From assembly GCA_035525015.1 (NCBI GenBank), contig DATLFC010000279.1, positions 1-22,943 on the forward strand: a DNA stretch of 22,943 nucleotides, in the 5' to 3' direction. Every line of letters starts with the position of its first letter. Position 1 is the first letter of the stretch. The notes under the pieces were generated by a model. It did no database searches. It was not told where the DNA came from and worked only from the letters and a program-made list of their open reading frames with translations. The position numbers and the translations under genes were made by a program. Of the stretch, positions 7,757 through 16,110 are shown one piece after another. Source of the stretch: DATLEX01 sp035525015. Lineage in GTDB: Bacteria; Acidobacteriota; Thermoanaerobaculia; Gp7-AA8.

Positions 7757-7770
7757 GTGACAATAGTCAC
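7757..7770. promoter_or_regulatory. Small dyad GTGAC-N4-GTCAC between two minus-strand genes
   Basis: A five-base perfect dyad, GTGAC AATA GTCAC, lies 30 bases upstream of the PAS-Fis ATG at 7727, between it and the stop of the deoxyhypusine-synthase-like gene. The spacing resembles Fnr/Dnr-type half-sites (TTGAY-N4-RTCAA) and the half-sites share GTCA/TGAC with the larger repeat beside it. It is short enough that chance cannot be excluded. Confidence 0.35.
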
Positions 7771-7790
7771 CCGGCGGCGTGTCGATTCAC

Positions 7791-8768
<978 letters not shown>

Positions 8769-8795
8769 GACGCCGCGCATCCTACCGAAAGTCGG

Positions 8796-8824
8796 TTGAC
8801 TTTTCCCCGCCCTCCCGCTAGATT
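8796..8824 (+). promoter_or_regulatory. Sigma70 promoter for the blaI-M56 operon
   Basis: TTGACT (8796-8801) is followed after exactly 17 bases by TAGATT (8819-8824), giving five of six and four of six consensus matches. The predicted transcript start near 8831 lies at the edge of the 16-bp palindrome at 8834-8849, so repressor binding there would block initiation. The BlaI-type start codon is at 8866. Confidence 0.65.
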
Positions 8825-8833
8825 TCCAGCATC

Positions 8834-8849
8834 TGCTGAAATTTCAGCA
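8834..8849. promoter_or_regulatory. 16-bp perfect palindrome, probable BlaI-family operator
   Basis: TGCTGAAATTTCAGCA is its own reverse complement and sits just downstream of the predicted transcript start of the BlaI-type gene. CCAG (8826-8829) and CTGG (8851-8854) add an imperfect outer dyad. BlaI/MecI/CopY repressors usually bind palindromes in their own promoters, though the classical core is TACA/TGTA. It also lies in the upstream region of the divergent deoxyhypusine-synthase-like gene, so it may affect both. Confidence 0.65.
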
Positions 8850-8865
8850 ACTGGAGGGGGCCGGA

Positions 8866-9249
8866 ATGACAAGGACCGAACAGCTCAGCCGTCGCGAGCG
8901 CGAGATGATGCACATCATCTTCCGCGCCGGGAAAGCCTCGGCCAGCGAGGTCCTCGACGCCATGGACGATCCACCCAGCTACTCGGCCGTCCGGGCCACC
9001 CTCCGGGTCCTCGAGCAGAAAGGGCACCTCAAGCATCAACATGATGGGACCCGCTACGTATACACACCGACAGTGAACCGCGACAAAGCGCGCAACTCGG
9101 CCCTGGACCAGCTTCTGGCGACGTTTTTCGAGGGATCCGTGGCCAACGTCGTGGCGACGCTGATCGAAAAGTCGAAGGATCGACTCACGCCTGACGAGCT
9201 CGACCGCCTGTCGAAGCTCATCGCGCAGGCCCGCAAGGAAGGACGTTGA
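8866..9249 (+). CDS. BlaI/MecI/CopY family transcriptional repressor
   Basis: This 127-aa protein has the winged helix-turn-helix of the family: LSRREREMMHIIF as the first helix, SASEVLDAM, then the recognition helix and wing in YSAVRATLRVLEQKGHL and GTRYVYTPTVNRDKAR. A C-terminal helical dimerisation region follows. In known systems the paired M56 (BlaR1/MecR1) membrane protease triggers loss of the repressor when a signal is sensed. The M56 gene follows after a single base, which fits a sensor-repressor pair. A GGAGGGGG ribosome-binding site lies five bases before the ATG, and a promoter with overlapping palindrome lies upstream, so autorepression is likely. No beta-lactamase is nearby. Confidence 0.96.
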   Translation: MTRTEQLSRREREMMHIIFRAGKASASEVLDAMDDPPSYSAVRATLRVLEQKGHLKHQHDGTRYVYTPTVNRDKARNSALDQLLATFFEGSVANVVATLIEKSKDRLTPDELDRLSKLIAQARKEGR

Positions 9250-9250
9250 C

Positions 9251-11614
9251 ATGACGCCAGTGATCGAAATCGCAACGTGGCTGCAGTCGCTCGGAGCGAT
9301 CGGCAGCTTCATCCTCCTGCTGATCAAGGCGACGCTGATTCTGGCGGCGGCGCGGCTGCTCGTTGCCGCGGTGCCGAAGGCACCACCCGCGGTGCGGCAC
9401 ATCGCAGTCACTGCCGCGCTGTGCGGAGTGCTGGTCCTGCCGATCCTCACCTGGGCCGTGCCCACCTGGAGCGTTCCGGTCCTGCCGGCGCAGGGCGAGC
9501 CGGAACGACGGACGATCGGAACGACGGGTGAGGAAGGGGAAGAGCCGACGGCGCTCGACGCTGCGATCACGGTGGCGCGGGCCACCGGTTTCGTCCCGCA
9601 GGAACAGATCACGGCCATGTCGCAGACTCTCGACACGATCCGGAACAGCTGGCAGGGCCTCGTGCTGATCGCGCTGGCCGGCGTGTCGACGATGTTCCTG
9701 CTGCGCATTGCGCTGGGGGTGTTCGGCGTGAGGATGGTGGCGCGCCGGGCCGCGCCGATCGCAGACGACGAGGTGCTGCGCGAGCTCGACGCGGCCCGCG
9801 ATCACCTCCGCCTCGAACGCGACGTCCGGCTTCTGCGATCGTCCGAAATCTCCGTACCGGTAGTCTGGGGTCTGCGCCGTCCCGTCCTCCTTCTCCCGGC
9901 ATCCTCCTCGGCGTGGAGCGCGGAGCGGCTCCGCGTGGTGCTGCTCCACGAGCTGGCACACGTGAAGCGCGGCGACGGTATGACGCTCCTGGCCGGCCGT
10001 GTGGCGGTGGCCGTGTTCTGGTTCCATCCGATGATGTGGTCGCTCGAGCGCATCGCCCGCAACGAATGCGAGCGCGCCTGCGACGATCTCGTGCTCGCCA
10101 CGGGTGCCCGTCCATCCGACTATGCCGAGCACCTTCTGGCCATCGCCCGGACGCTGCCGCAAAGCGATCCGTTCCGCTCGGTCACGCTGGCGATGACCCG
10201 CCGGTCGCAGCTCGAAGGGCGGCTCCTCTCGATCCTGCAGCCGAACGCGCGCCGCGGCGCCTTCTCCATGCGCACCCTCTCCGCCGGCATGGCCATGGCC
10301 CTGATGATCCTGGTGCCGCTGGCCTCGGTGAAGCTCGTGGCGGCGCCGCAGGAGAACGAAGCGACGCCGCAACAGGAAGCCCCGGAAGGGACGGTCGAGA
10401 TCGGCCCGGCGATCGCCGCGAGGATCAACGCCGCGCCGGAGATGATCGTGGCCGGCATCGAGAAGCTGAAGCGGAAACGTTCCTCGCAGCCGTCCGACGG
10501 CAGCGAGTGGTACGGCCGCGCCTACGAGCTCCACCGCTCCGACCGCTACGAGGAAGCGATCGAGGCCTTCAAGCAGTCGATCGCACACGGCCATCGCGTG
10601 GCCGCCTCGAAGTACAACATCGCCTGCGGCTACGCGCTGCTCGGCGACGAAGAGAACGCCGTGGTCTGGATGGCCGACGCGATCGCGTCCGGCTGGGACG
10701 ACTTCGACCACATTCTCGAGGATTCCGATCTCGATCCGATCCGCGCGAGCGCCCGTTTCCAGCAGCTGCTGGCCTCGTTCGGCGACGGCAAGGCGCACAA
10801 GCACACCCGGCGGATCGAAAAGACCCTCGACCGCTACGATGCCATGCGCGCCGATTCCTCGCGCAACGGTAGCAGCTGGTTCTCGATCGGCCTCGACCTG
10901 CTGCGGCTGCGCAAGCTGGATGAGAGCATCGCGGCCTTCGAGAACGCGGTGCGCCTCGACAGCAAGACGTCGACCGCCTTGTACAACATCGCCTGCGCCT
11001 ATTCGCTCAAAGGCGACGTGAAGAGCGCCAACACCTACCTCTGGCGCGCCGTCGAGAACGGATTCGACAACGCCTCGAAGTTGAAGAACGATCCGGACCT
11101 CCGCAACGTCCGCTCGCAGATCCGCCACGAGGAGCTGGTGCAGCTGGCCGAGGATCTCAAGTTGCGCTCGGGCTTCCACGGGGCGAAGAGCTGGTTCTTC
11201 GGCAGCGGGAGCGAGGCACAGGCCTGGCGCGACACGATCTCTCATTACCACGCCGTCACACAGAAGTACCCGCAGCTCGGCCGGACCTGGTTCAACCTCG
11301 GTTACGCGCAACTGCAGGCCGGCTCGAACGACGCCAGCGCACAATCCTTCCAGCGGGCACTCCAACTCGGCTATCGTCCGGGTGCGTCGACGTACAACAC
11401 GGCATGCGCCTACGCGCGGGACCGCAACAACGACGCCGCCTTCGAGTGGCTCCAGAAGGCGCGGTCCATCGGCTTCGACCTTCACCGCTATCTCGAGGAC
11501 GACGACGATCTCGACAACCTCCATGGCGATCCGCGGTGGAAAGAGCTGGCCCGGCAGGTCGAGTTCGAGAAGCACTACCGCAAGAGCCACCCCGACGAGG
11601 ACGAGGTGTACTGA
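9251..11614 (+). CDS. BlaR1-type M56 metalloprotease sensor with three TPR-like modules
   Basis: This 787-aa membrane protein has hydrophobic segments at about residues 17-40, 50-70, 136-160, 242-262 and 341-365. Between the third and fourth is the zinc protease motif HELAH (residues 233-237), with Glu272 in NECERACDD as the likely third ligand. Where BlaR1 carries an extracellular penicillin-binding domain, this protein has a soluble tail of about 400 residues made of three similar modules of about 90 residues (near 418-508, 548-638 and 686-776). Each has an A/G-rich TPR pair, a YNIACxYA-like sequence, a G-[WF]-D turn and an acidic DxDL segment. The tail probably binds a protein or ligand signal. 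The gene starts one base after the repressor stop, so cleavage-driven derepression of this operon is likely. No beta-lactam-binding SxxK domain is seen. Confidence 0.93.
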   Translation: MTPVIEIATWLQSLGAIGSFILLLIKATLILAAARLLVAAVPKAPPAVRHIAVTAALCGVLVLPILTWAVPTWSVPVLPAQGEPERRTIGTTGEEGEEPTALDAAITVARATGFVPQEQITAMSQTLDTIRNSWQGLVLIALAGVSTMFLLRIALGVFGVRMVARRAAPIADDEVLRELDAARDHLRLERDVRLLRSSEISVPVVWGLRRPVLLLPASSSAWSAERLRVVLLHELAHVKRGDGMTLLAGRVAVAVFWFHPMMWSLERIARNECERACDDLVLATGARPSDYAEHLLAIARTLPQSDPFRSVTLAMTRRSQLEGRLLSILQPNARRGAFSMRTLSAGMAMALMILVPLASVKLVAAPQENEATPQQEAPEGTVEIGPAIAARINAAPEMIVAGIEKLKRKRSSQPSDGSEWYGRAYELHRSDRYEEAIEAFKQSIAHGHRVAASKYNIACGYALLGDEENAVVWMADAIASGWDDFDHILEDSDLDPIRASARFQQLLASFGDGKAHKHTRRIEKTLDRYDAMRADSSRNGSSWFSIGLDLLRLRKLDESIAAFENAVRLDSKTSTALYNIACAYSLKGDVKSANTYLWRAVENGFDNASKLKNDPDLRNVRSQIRHEELVQLAEDLKLRSGFHGAKSWFFGSGSEAQAWRDTISHYHAVTQKYPQLGRTWFNLGYAQLQAGSNDASAQSFQRALQLGYRPGASTYNTACAYARDRNNDAAFEWLQKARSIGFDLHRYLEDDDDLDNLHGDPRWKELARQVEFEKHYRKSHPDEDEVY

Positions 11615-11650
11615 GACACCCGCGCCCCATGCGGCGGGCACATCTCCTGT

Positions 11651-12373
11651 ATGGAGTCCCTCCTCACCCTGGCTCCGCCGGCCGGCCGCCTCATCGTCTT
11701 CGGCGACATCCACGGCTGCTTCGACGAGATGCTTCGCCTGCTCGGCCGGATCGCGCCCACGCCGGACGATCTGGTCATCGCGGTCGGCGATATCGTCCGC
11801 AAGGGGCCTGAACCGCTGCGCTGCCTGGAGCTCTGGCGCGACCGCGGCTATCTGGCCGTGGTGGGCAACAACGAGGAGAAGCTGCTCGCGACCCCCTGGT
11901 GGCGGCGTCTCTTTCTTCCCGCCGGCGATCGCGCCGTGCTCCGCCGCCCCGATCTGGTGCAATTCATCGAATCGTGGCCGGTGGTCATCGATCTCCCCGA
12001 GGCCGGCGCCACGATCGTCCACGGCGGACTGCTGCCGCATATGAACCTGACCGCGCGCGACGTCGAGGCGCATCGGGCCGATCTCATCCGTCTCCGCTGG
12101 CTTCGCCGCACGAACGGTTCGTGGGAGCGCGTCCCGAAAGGAAAGCAGCAGGAAGGCGACGTCCTCTGGCCGTCGGTCTGGGACGGCGAGCGGACGGTGT
12201 TGTATGGTCACACACCGCTGCGCGAACCGCGCGTCGAGCCGCGGGCGATCGGGCTCGACACCGGTTGTGTCTACGGCGGCTCGCTGACGGCCGCGATCCG
12301 GGAAGAGAAGGCATGGAGGCTCGTCAGCGAGCCGGCCAGACGGGCATACAGCAGCCGGCAAGGACTGCAATGA
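11651..12373 (+). CDS. PPP-family metallophosphatase, ApaH-like, with altered metal motif
   Basis: This 240-aa calcineurin-type phosphatase most resembles symmetrical Np4A hydrolase (ApaH) and bacterial PrpA-like enzymes. The metal motifs in order are GDIHG (Asp19, His21), GDIVRKGPE (Asp47), GNNE (Asn73), VHGG (His124) and YGHTP (His187), followed by LDTGCVYGG near the C-terminus. The standard third motif is GNHE or GNHD; here the catalytic His is Asn74, which may reduce activity or change substrate. Likely substrates are dinucleoside polyphosphates or phosphoproteins; which one cannot be told. The stop overlaps the ppk start as ATGA (12370-12373), indicating translational coupling to polyphosphate kinase. 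It lies 36 bases after the M56 gene and may belong to the same transcript. Confidence 0.88.
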   Translation: MESLLTLAPPAGRLIVFGDIHGCFDEMLRLLGRIAPTPDDLVIAVGDIVRKGPEPLRCLELWRDRGYLAVVGNNEEKLLATPWWRRLFLPAGDRAVLRRPDLVQFIESWPVVIDLPEAGATIVHGGLLPHMNLTARDVEAHRADLIRLRWLRRTNGSWERVPKGKQQEGDVLWPSVWDGERTVLYGHTPLREPRVEPRAIGLDTGCVYGGSLTAAIREEKAWRLVSEPARRAYSSRQGLQ

Positions 12374-14523
12374 CGAAAGCGCTGCCACTCCTGAACCGCG
12401 AGCTGAGCCGGCTCGACTACAACGCCCGCGTTCTGGCGAAGGCGGAGGAGGCATCGGTTCCTCTCCTGGCGCGGCTGCAGTTCCTGGCCTGGTGCAGCCG
12501 GAATCTCGACGAGTTTTTCATGGTCCGGGTCGGCGCGACACGCGACCTCATCGAGGCCGGGGTGAGCGAGCCCTCACCGGACGGCCTCCTTCCGGCGGAG
12601 AGACTCGCAGCGATGCAGAAACGGACGGGGGAGCTGCTCGCGCAGATGGATCGATGCCTGACCGAGGATCTGCTGCCGCGGCTGCGCAGCGAGGGAGTGG
12701 CGATCGAGACCTTCGGGGATCTGCCGGCGGACGATCAGCAGTGGGTCCGCGACTACTTCGCGCGCGAGGTCGCGCCGGTGCTGACTCCGCTGGCGATCGA
12801 TCCCGGTCATCCCTTTCCGTTCGTCGGGAGCTCGAGCCTCACCGTGGCGGTGACGATCGAGGCGCCGCGCGCCGACTCGACGCACGTCGTGCTGATGAAA
12901 CTGCCGCCGCTGCTGCCGCGCTTCGTGGCTCTGCCGGACGGTAAGCGGTTCGTGCCGATGAAATCGATCATCATCGCCAACACGACCGCGTTCTTCCCAT
13001 CCTTCGCGGTGAAGGAAGGCATCCTCTTCCGGGTCATCCGGAACAGCGAGCTGTCGCTCGACAGCGACGAGGTGCAGGACCTCCGCGACTCGGTCGAGGC
13101 GGAGCTGCGGCGGCGGGACCGGCGGCAGGTGGTCTGCCTGGAGATCGAGGCGCGCGCGAGCGAGGAGCTCGTGGGCGTGCTGGTCGCCGGCACGGGAGCG
13201 CGGCCGCAGGACGTTTACCGCGTCTCCGGCTTCGTGAAGATGTCCGATTTCGAGCAGATCTGCGAGGCCGTGCCCGACGCGGCCCTGCACTACCCCGCCT
13301 TCAACGCCCGCCTGCCGCAGCGTCTGGCGTCCGCCGACGATCTCTTCTCAATCATCGCGGCCGGAGACGTGCTGCTGCACCGTCCTTACGATTCCTTCAC
13401 CGCGGTCGTGGAGTTCGTGCACGCGGCGGCCACCGACCCGGCCGTGTTGGCCATCAAGATGGCGCTGTATCAGACGGACGAGGGGGCGCCGATCGTCGAC
13501 AACCTCGTGCTGGCGGCGAACTCCGGCAAGCAGGTCAGCGTCGTCATCGAGCTGCAGGCGCGGTTCGAAGAGCGGAAGAACATCGCCCTGGCCCGCCGGC
13601 TCCAGGATGCCGGCGTGCAGATCGTCTACGGCCTGGTAGGACTGCAGACGCACGCCAAGCTCTGCGTGGTCATCCGCAGCGAGGGCGGCCAGCTCCGGCA
13701 CTACGTGCACCTCTCCACGGGGAACTACACCGCCGAAGCGGCGCGCAGCTACACCGATCTCGATCTGCTCACCGCGAATCCGGCGTTTGGCCGCGAGGCA
13801 TCGCTGCTGATGAACATCCTCACCGGCTACAGCGCACGAAGCGCGACCGAAGTATTCGAGCGCGGCGGGGAACGGCCGCGGTGGGAGGAGCTGATCATCG
13901 CCCCGTTCGACTTTCATCGATGGCTGATCGCCAGGATCGAACGGGAAGCGGCGCACGCCGCGGCGGGACGGCCAGCCAGGATCTCCGCGAAGCTGAACTC
14001 GCTCGTCGACACGCAGGTCATCCAGGCCCTCTCCGACGCCAGCACCGCGGGAGTGAAGATCGACCTGATCGTCCGCGCTATCTGCTGCCTGGTGCCGGGA
14101 GTCCGCGGCGTGAGCGAGAACATCCGCGTCATGTCGATCGTCGACCGGTTCCTCGAGCACGAGCGGATCATCCATTTCGAGAACGGAGGTACGCCGGAGT
14201 ACTTCCTCTCCAGCGGGGACTGGATGCCGCGCAACTTCGTCCGCCGCATCGAGGTGACGTTTCCCGTCCTCGACGCCGCTTCAAGGAAGACCGTCTCCGA
14301 CGTCCTCGACCTTTCCCTCGGCGACACGGTCTCGTCGTGGGATCTTCGTTCCGACGGCCAGTGGCACCGGCGCAGCGGCCGCGAAAAGATTTCCAGCCAG
14401 CGCGCCTTCATCGACATCGCCCGCGCGGAGTCGGTGAAGATCAGCGGGAAAGGAATGACGCGACTTCGCGCCGGACGGCTTCGGGCTCGCACGAAGGCCC
14501 GAGATGCCCGCAGTCGCCGCTGA
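12370..14523 (+). CDS. ppk1: Polyphosphate kinase 1
   Basis: PPK1 reversibly transfers the gamma phosphate of ATP onto polyphosphate and acts at the membrane or cytosol. The 717-aa product has the usual length and domain order: N-terminal helical domain with LNRELSRLDYNARVL and NLDEFFMVRVG, head domain, then two phospholipase-D-like catalytic domains. The phosphorylated histidine is His428 in LQTHAKLC, and the second conserved histidine is His597 in EHERIIHF. LSTGNYTAEAARSYTDL and FENGGTPEYFLSSGDWMPRN are intact family signatures. The frame is open upstream to 11899, but that part overlaps the phosphatase gene, and the family starts at 12370. The C-terminal 25 residues are Arg-rich and less conserved. 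Coupling with the ApaH-like phosphatase hints at joint control of polyphosphate or nucleotide polyphosphate levels. Confidence 0.97.
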   Translation: MTKALPLLNRELSRLDYNARVLAKAEEASVPLLARLQFLAWCSRNLDEFFMVRVGATRDLIEAGVSEPSPDGLLPAERLAAMQKRTGELLAQMDRCLTEDLLPRLRSEGVAIETFGDLPADDQQWVRDYFAREVAPVLTPLAIDPGHPFPFVGSSSLTVAVTIEAPRADSTHVVLMKLPPLLPRFVALPDGKRFVPMKSIIIANTTAFFPSFAVKEGILFRVIRNSELSLDSDEVQDLRDSVEAELRRRDRRQVVCLEIEARASEELVGVLVAGTGARPQDVYRVSGFVKMSDFEQICEAVPDAALHYPAFNARLPQRLASADDLFSIIAAGDVLLHRPYDSFTAVVEFVHAAATDPAVLAIKMALYQTDEGAPIVDNLVLAANSGKQVSVVIELQARFEERKNIALARRLQDAGVQIVYGLVGLQTHAKLCVVIRSEGGQLRHYVHLSTGNYTAEAARSYTDLDLLTANPAFGREASLLMNILTGYSARSATEVFERGGERPRWEELIIAPFDFHRWLIARIEREAAHAAAGRPARISAKLNSLVDTQVIQALSDASTAGVKIDLIVRAICCLVPGVRGVSENIRVMSIVDRFLEHERIIHFENGGTPEYFLSSGDWMPRNFVRRIEVTFPVLDAASRKTVSDVLDLSLGDTVSSWDLRSDGQWHRRSGREKISSQRAFIDIARAESVKISGKGMTRLRAGRLRARTKARDARSRR

Positions 14524-14533
14524 GCGTCACCGC

Positions 14534-14606
14534 AGGCCTCGGGCCTCGGGCCTCGGGCCTCGGGGGGGTGGTGGGCCTGAGGCCCGAGGCCTGAGGCCCG
14601 AGGCCT
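14534..14606. repeat. 31-bp GC-rich inverted repeat built from CCTCGGG heptamers
   Basis: The left arm (14534-14564) repeats the heptamer CCTCGGG four times. The right arm (14576-14606) is its complement except for two G-to-T-type positions that would form G-U pairs in RNA, so the whole 31-base stem can pair around an 11-base G-rich loop. It starts 11 bases after the ppk stop codon. No T-run follows, so it is more likely an RNA-stabilising 3' hairpin, a transcription-pausing element, or a repeat family than a standard intrinsic terminator. Confidence 0.75.
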
Positions 14607-14622
14607 TGAGCTGCCAACATTG

Positions 14623-14649
14623 ATCCTTCGTCGCTTCGCTCCTCAGGAT
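14623..14649. repeat. 27-bp imperfect palindrome of a dispersed intergenic repeat type
   Basis: The element runs from ATCCT to AGGAT with a central GC-TTC-GC mini-hairpin. Translated in one frame this motif gives the familiar SFASLRM-like peptides that appear in spurious ORFs of many bacterial genomes, which suggests a multicopy intergenic repeat. Only one copy is visible in this window, so the multicopy claim rests on recognition, not on this sequence. Confidence 0.5.
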
Positions 14650-14678
14650 AAACTTCGAGCCTGCCGCGGGACATCGCG

Positions 14679-14900
14679 ATGAGCCGTTACCTTCAGAAGA
14701 TCTCGCTCCGACCGTACGACGAGACGGAGATCTGGGTCGGCTGGGAGCTCGAGGAGCGAACGGGCGAAGTCGAGGGATTGACCCTCGCCGACGGCATGTC
14801 CGCGGACGACCTCGCCCGCTACGGGGTGATCGAATTTCACAAAATTCCCACCGGCTACATCGAATCGGGAGAGTTCCTCCCCCGCCTGCGCAAGCCGTGA
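14679..14900 (+). CDS. Small hypothetical protein
   Basis: I do not recognise this 73-aa acidic protein. It starts MSRYLQKISLRPYDETEIWVGW, has no signal peptide or membrane helix, and contains alternating strands with many Glu/Asp residues. The frame has coding-like GC third-position usage. There is no clear Shine-Dalgarno sequence before ATG 14679. It lies alone between two hairpins: the repeat pair downstream of ppk and a nine-base stem that overlaps its own stop codon. Expression as a real protein is plausible but unproven. Confidence 0.55.
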   Translation: MSRYLQKISLRPYDETEIWVGWELEERTGEVEGLTLADGMSADDLARYGVIEFHKIPTGYIESGEFLPRLRKP

Positions 14901-14912
14901 GGCTTGCGCTTT
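14888..14912 (+). terminator. Perfect 9-bp hairpin with GTGA loop, possible terminator or attenuator
   Basis: GCGCAAGCC (14888-14896) pairs perfectly with GGCTTGCGC (14901-14909) around the loop GTGA, a GNRA tetraloop in RNA. Only three T residues follow (14910-14912). The stem contains the stop codon region of the 73-aa gene and ends eleven bases before the next ATG (14920), so it could end transcription, attenuate it, or separate expression of the two genes. Confidence 0.5.
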
Positions 14913-14919
14913 GCTAGTC

Positions 14920-15528
14920 ATGGCCGCCTTTCCGGCACTGTTCATCGGCGGAGGCCTCCTCGTGCTCGCGCTGGTGATCATGATCTACCGCGGGATGTCG
15001 CTGACGGGGCGTCTCGTTCTGGTCGTGCTCCTGGCCGGCGTCACCAGCGCTGTCTCGATGGTGCACGATACGGTGCGCCCTTCGGGGACGGGCATTCTCC
15101 AGAGTCGCGGCTATCCGAAGTCGTTCCACTTTCAATGGCGCGATCCGGGGCGGCAGGAGGGGCCGCGGCGGGACATCAACGCGATCTACTTCGGCGTGAA
15201 TACGTTCGTGCATGCCGGCGTCATGGCGCTGGCCGTGGCGATGCTTCCCCGGCGCCGGAAAGTGCCGGGCGAACGTAAAATGCGCGACTCGATGGTCGCT
15301 CTCCGCATCTCCCTCGGCATCGTCCTTCTCATCCTCGGCGTGATCGGCGGGTTCGTCCCCATCATGCAGGGATGGATGTTCATTCTTCTCGGAGTGCTCG
15401 TCCTCTTCCCGAAAGCGAAGTTCACCGAGAAGGTGCTGCTCAAGGCCGAGCCGAAACTGCCGCGCGTGGTCCGCCTCCTGCGGCGTATCGGCATCGGCGC
15501 TGATCATGACGAAGCAGTACGACCGTAG
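14920..15528 (+). CDS. Multi-pass membrane protein with a PGPGW-like C-terminal segment
   Basis: This 202-aa product has five hydrophobic segments: about residues 3-24, 31-47, 90-107, 129-147 and 153-167. The final part (RISLGIVLLILGVIGGFVP, then GWMFILLGVLVLFP and a basic tail) resembles the small PGPGW transmembrane domain found in uncharacterised bacterial membrane proteins. The N-terminal half, including a soluble loop with SRGYPKSFHFQW, is not recognised. ATG 14920 is preferred to the TTG at 14911 just upstream. The 3' end overlaps the methyltransferase gene by 23 bases, so the two are probably co-transcribed. A second ATG around 15283 could start a shorter product of only the two-helix domain. 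The function is unknown. Confidence 0.75.
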   Translation: MAAFPALFIGGGLLVLALVIMIYRGMSLTGRLVLVVLLAGVTSAVSMVHDTVRPSGTGILQSRGYPKSFHFQWRDPGRQEGPRRDINAIYFGVNTFVHAGVMALAVAMLPRRRKVPGERKMRDSMVALRISLGIVLLILGVIGGFVPIMQGWMFILLGVLVLFPKAKFTEKVLLKAEPKLPRVVRLLRRIGIGADHDEAVRP

Positions 15529-16105
15529 ATACTTCGACCGCTGGTACCGCGGCCGGAACCGCATTCACGACCGCGACGAGGTGCGGCGCAAGATCGTGCT
15601 GGCCGTGGCCACCGCCGAATACTTCCTCCGCCGGCCGATCCGCAGCGTGCTCGACGTCGGAGCCGGGGAAGGAGCATGGTTCCCGCACCTGCGATCGATC
15701 CGGCGCCAGGCGACGTACCTCGGGGTCGAGCCGAGCGACTACGCGTTGGAACGTTTCGGCAGGCAACGCCATCTGCTGAAGGGAACGTTCGCCGATCTGG
15801 CCGCGATGCGCCTGCGCGCCCCCTTCGATCTCGTCGTCTGCTCCGACGTTCTCCACTACCTGACCGAGCGCGAGATCTCCAAAGGCATCGGCGAGCTGGT
15901 ACGGCTCACCGGAGGGATCGCCTTCCTCGAGCTGCTGACAGCCGAAGACGACATCATCGGCGACATCGAAGGCCTCAAGCGCCGCCCCGCATCCTGGTAC
16001 GTACGACGCTTCCGGCGCGCCGGCCTCACATGGGCCGCCCCCTACTGCTGGCTCTCCGCCGGGCTCCGCTCCACCGCCTCCGAACTCGAACGATCCCCAC
16101 CATGA
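15506..16105 (+). CDS. Class I SAM-dependent methyltransferase
   Basis: This 199-aa protein has the Rossmann-like methyltransferase fold. Motif I is VLDVGAGEGAW (residues 48-58), the acidic residue that binds the SAM ribose is probably Glu75 in YLGVEPSDY, and the post-motif region FDLVVCSDVLHYL (residues 107-119) is typical. A Tyr- and Arg-rich N-terminus (YDRRYFDRWYRGRNR) precedes it, which often marks small-molecule or lipid/sugar methyltransferases. The acceptor cannot be predicted. It overlaps the membrane protein gene by 23 bases and ends five bases before the convergent acyl-CoA synthetase gene. The C-terminus is Arg- and Ser-rich without a known domain. Confidence 0.88.
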   Translation: MTKQYDRRYFDRWYRGRNRIHDRDEVRRKIVLAVATAEYFLRRPIRSVLDVGAGEGAWFPHLRSIRRQATYLGVEPSDYALERFGRQRHLLKGTFADLAAMRLRAPFDLVVCSDVLHYLTEREISKGIGELVRLTGGIAFLELLTAEDDIIGDIEGLKRRPASWYVRRFRRAGLTWAAPYCWLSAGLRSTASELERSPP

Positions 16106-16110
16106 TCGGC

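Noticed and set aside
9251..11614. Beta-lactam resistance locus
   Set aside because: Although BlaI and M56 suggest bla/mec regulation, there is no beta-lactamase, no penicillin-binding domain and no SxxK motif in the sensor.
11899..12369. N-terminal extension of the ppk1 frame
   Set aside because: It overlaps the phosphatase gene, is Arg-rich, and PPK1 proteins begin at LNRELSRLDYN just after 12370.
9218..12454. A 1078-codon minus-strand open frame opposite the BlaI, M56 and phosphatase genes
   Set aside because: It spans three clear plus-strand genes, has Arg/Asp/Glu-rich shadow composition and no family motif; GC-rich codon use keeps the antisense frame free of stops.
14534..14606. CRISPR-like or tandem-repeat array
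   Set aside because: The heptamers are contiguous without spacers and pair with a single complementary arm, so this is a hairpin, not an array.
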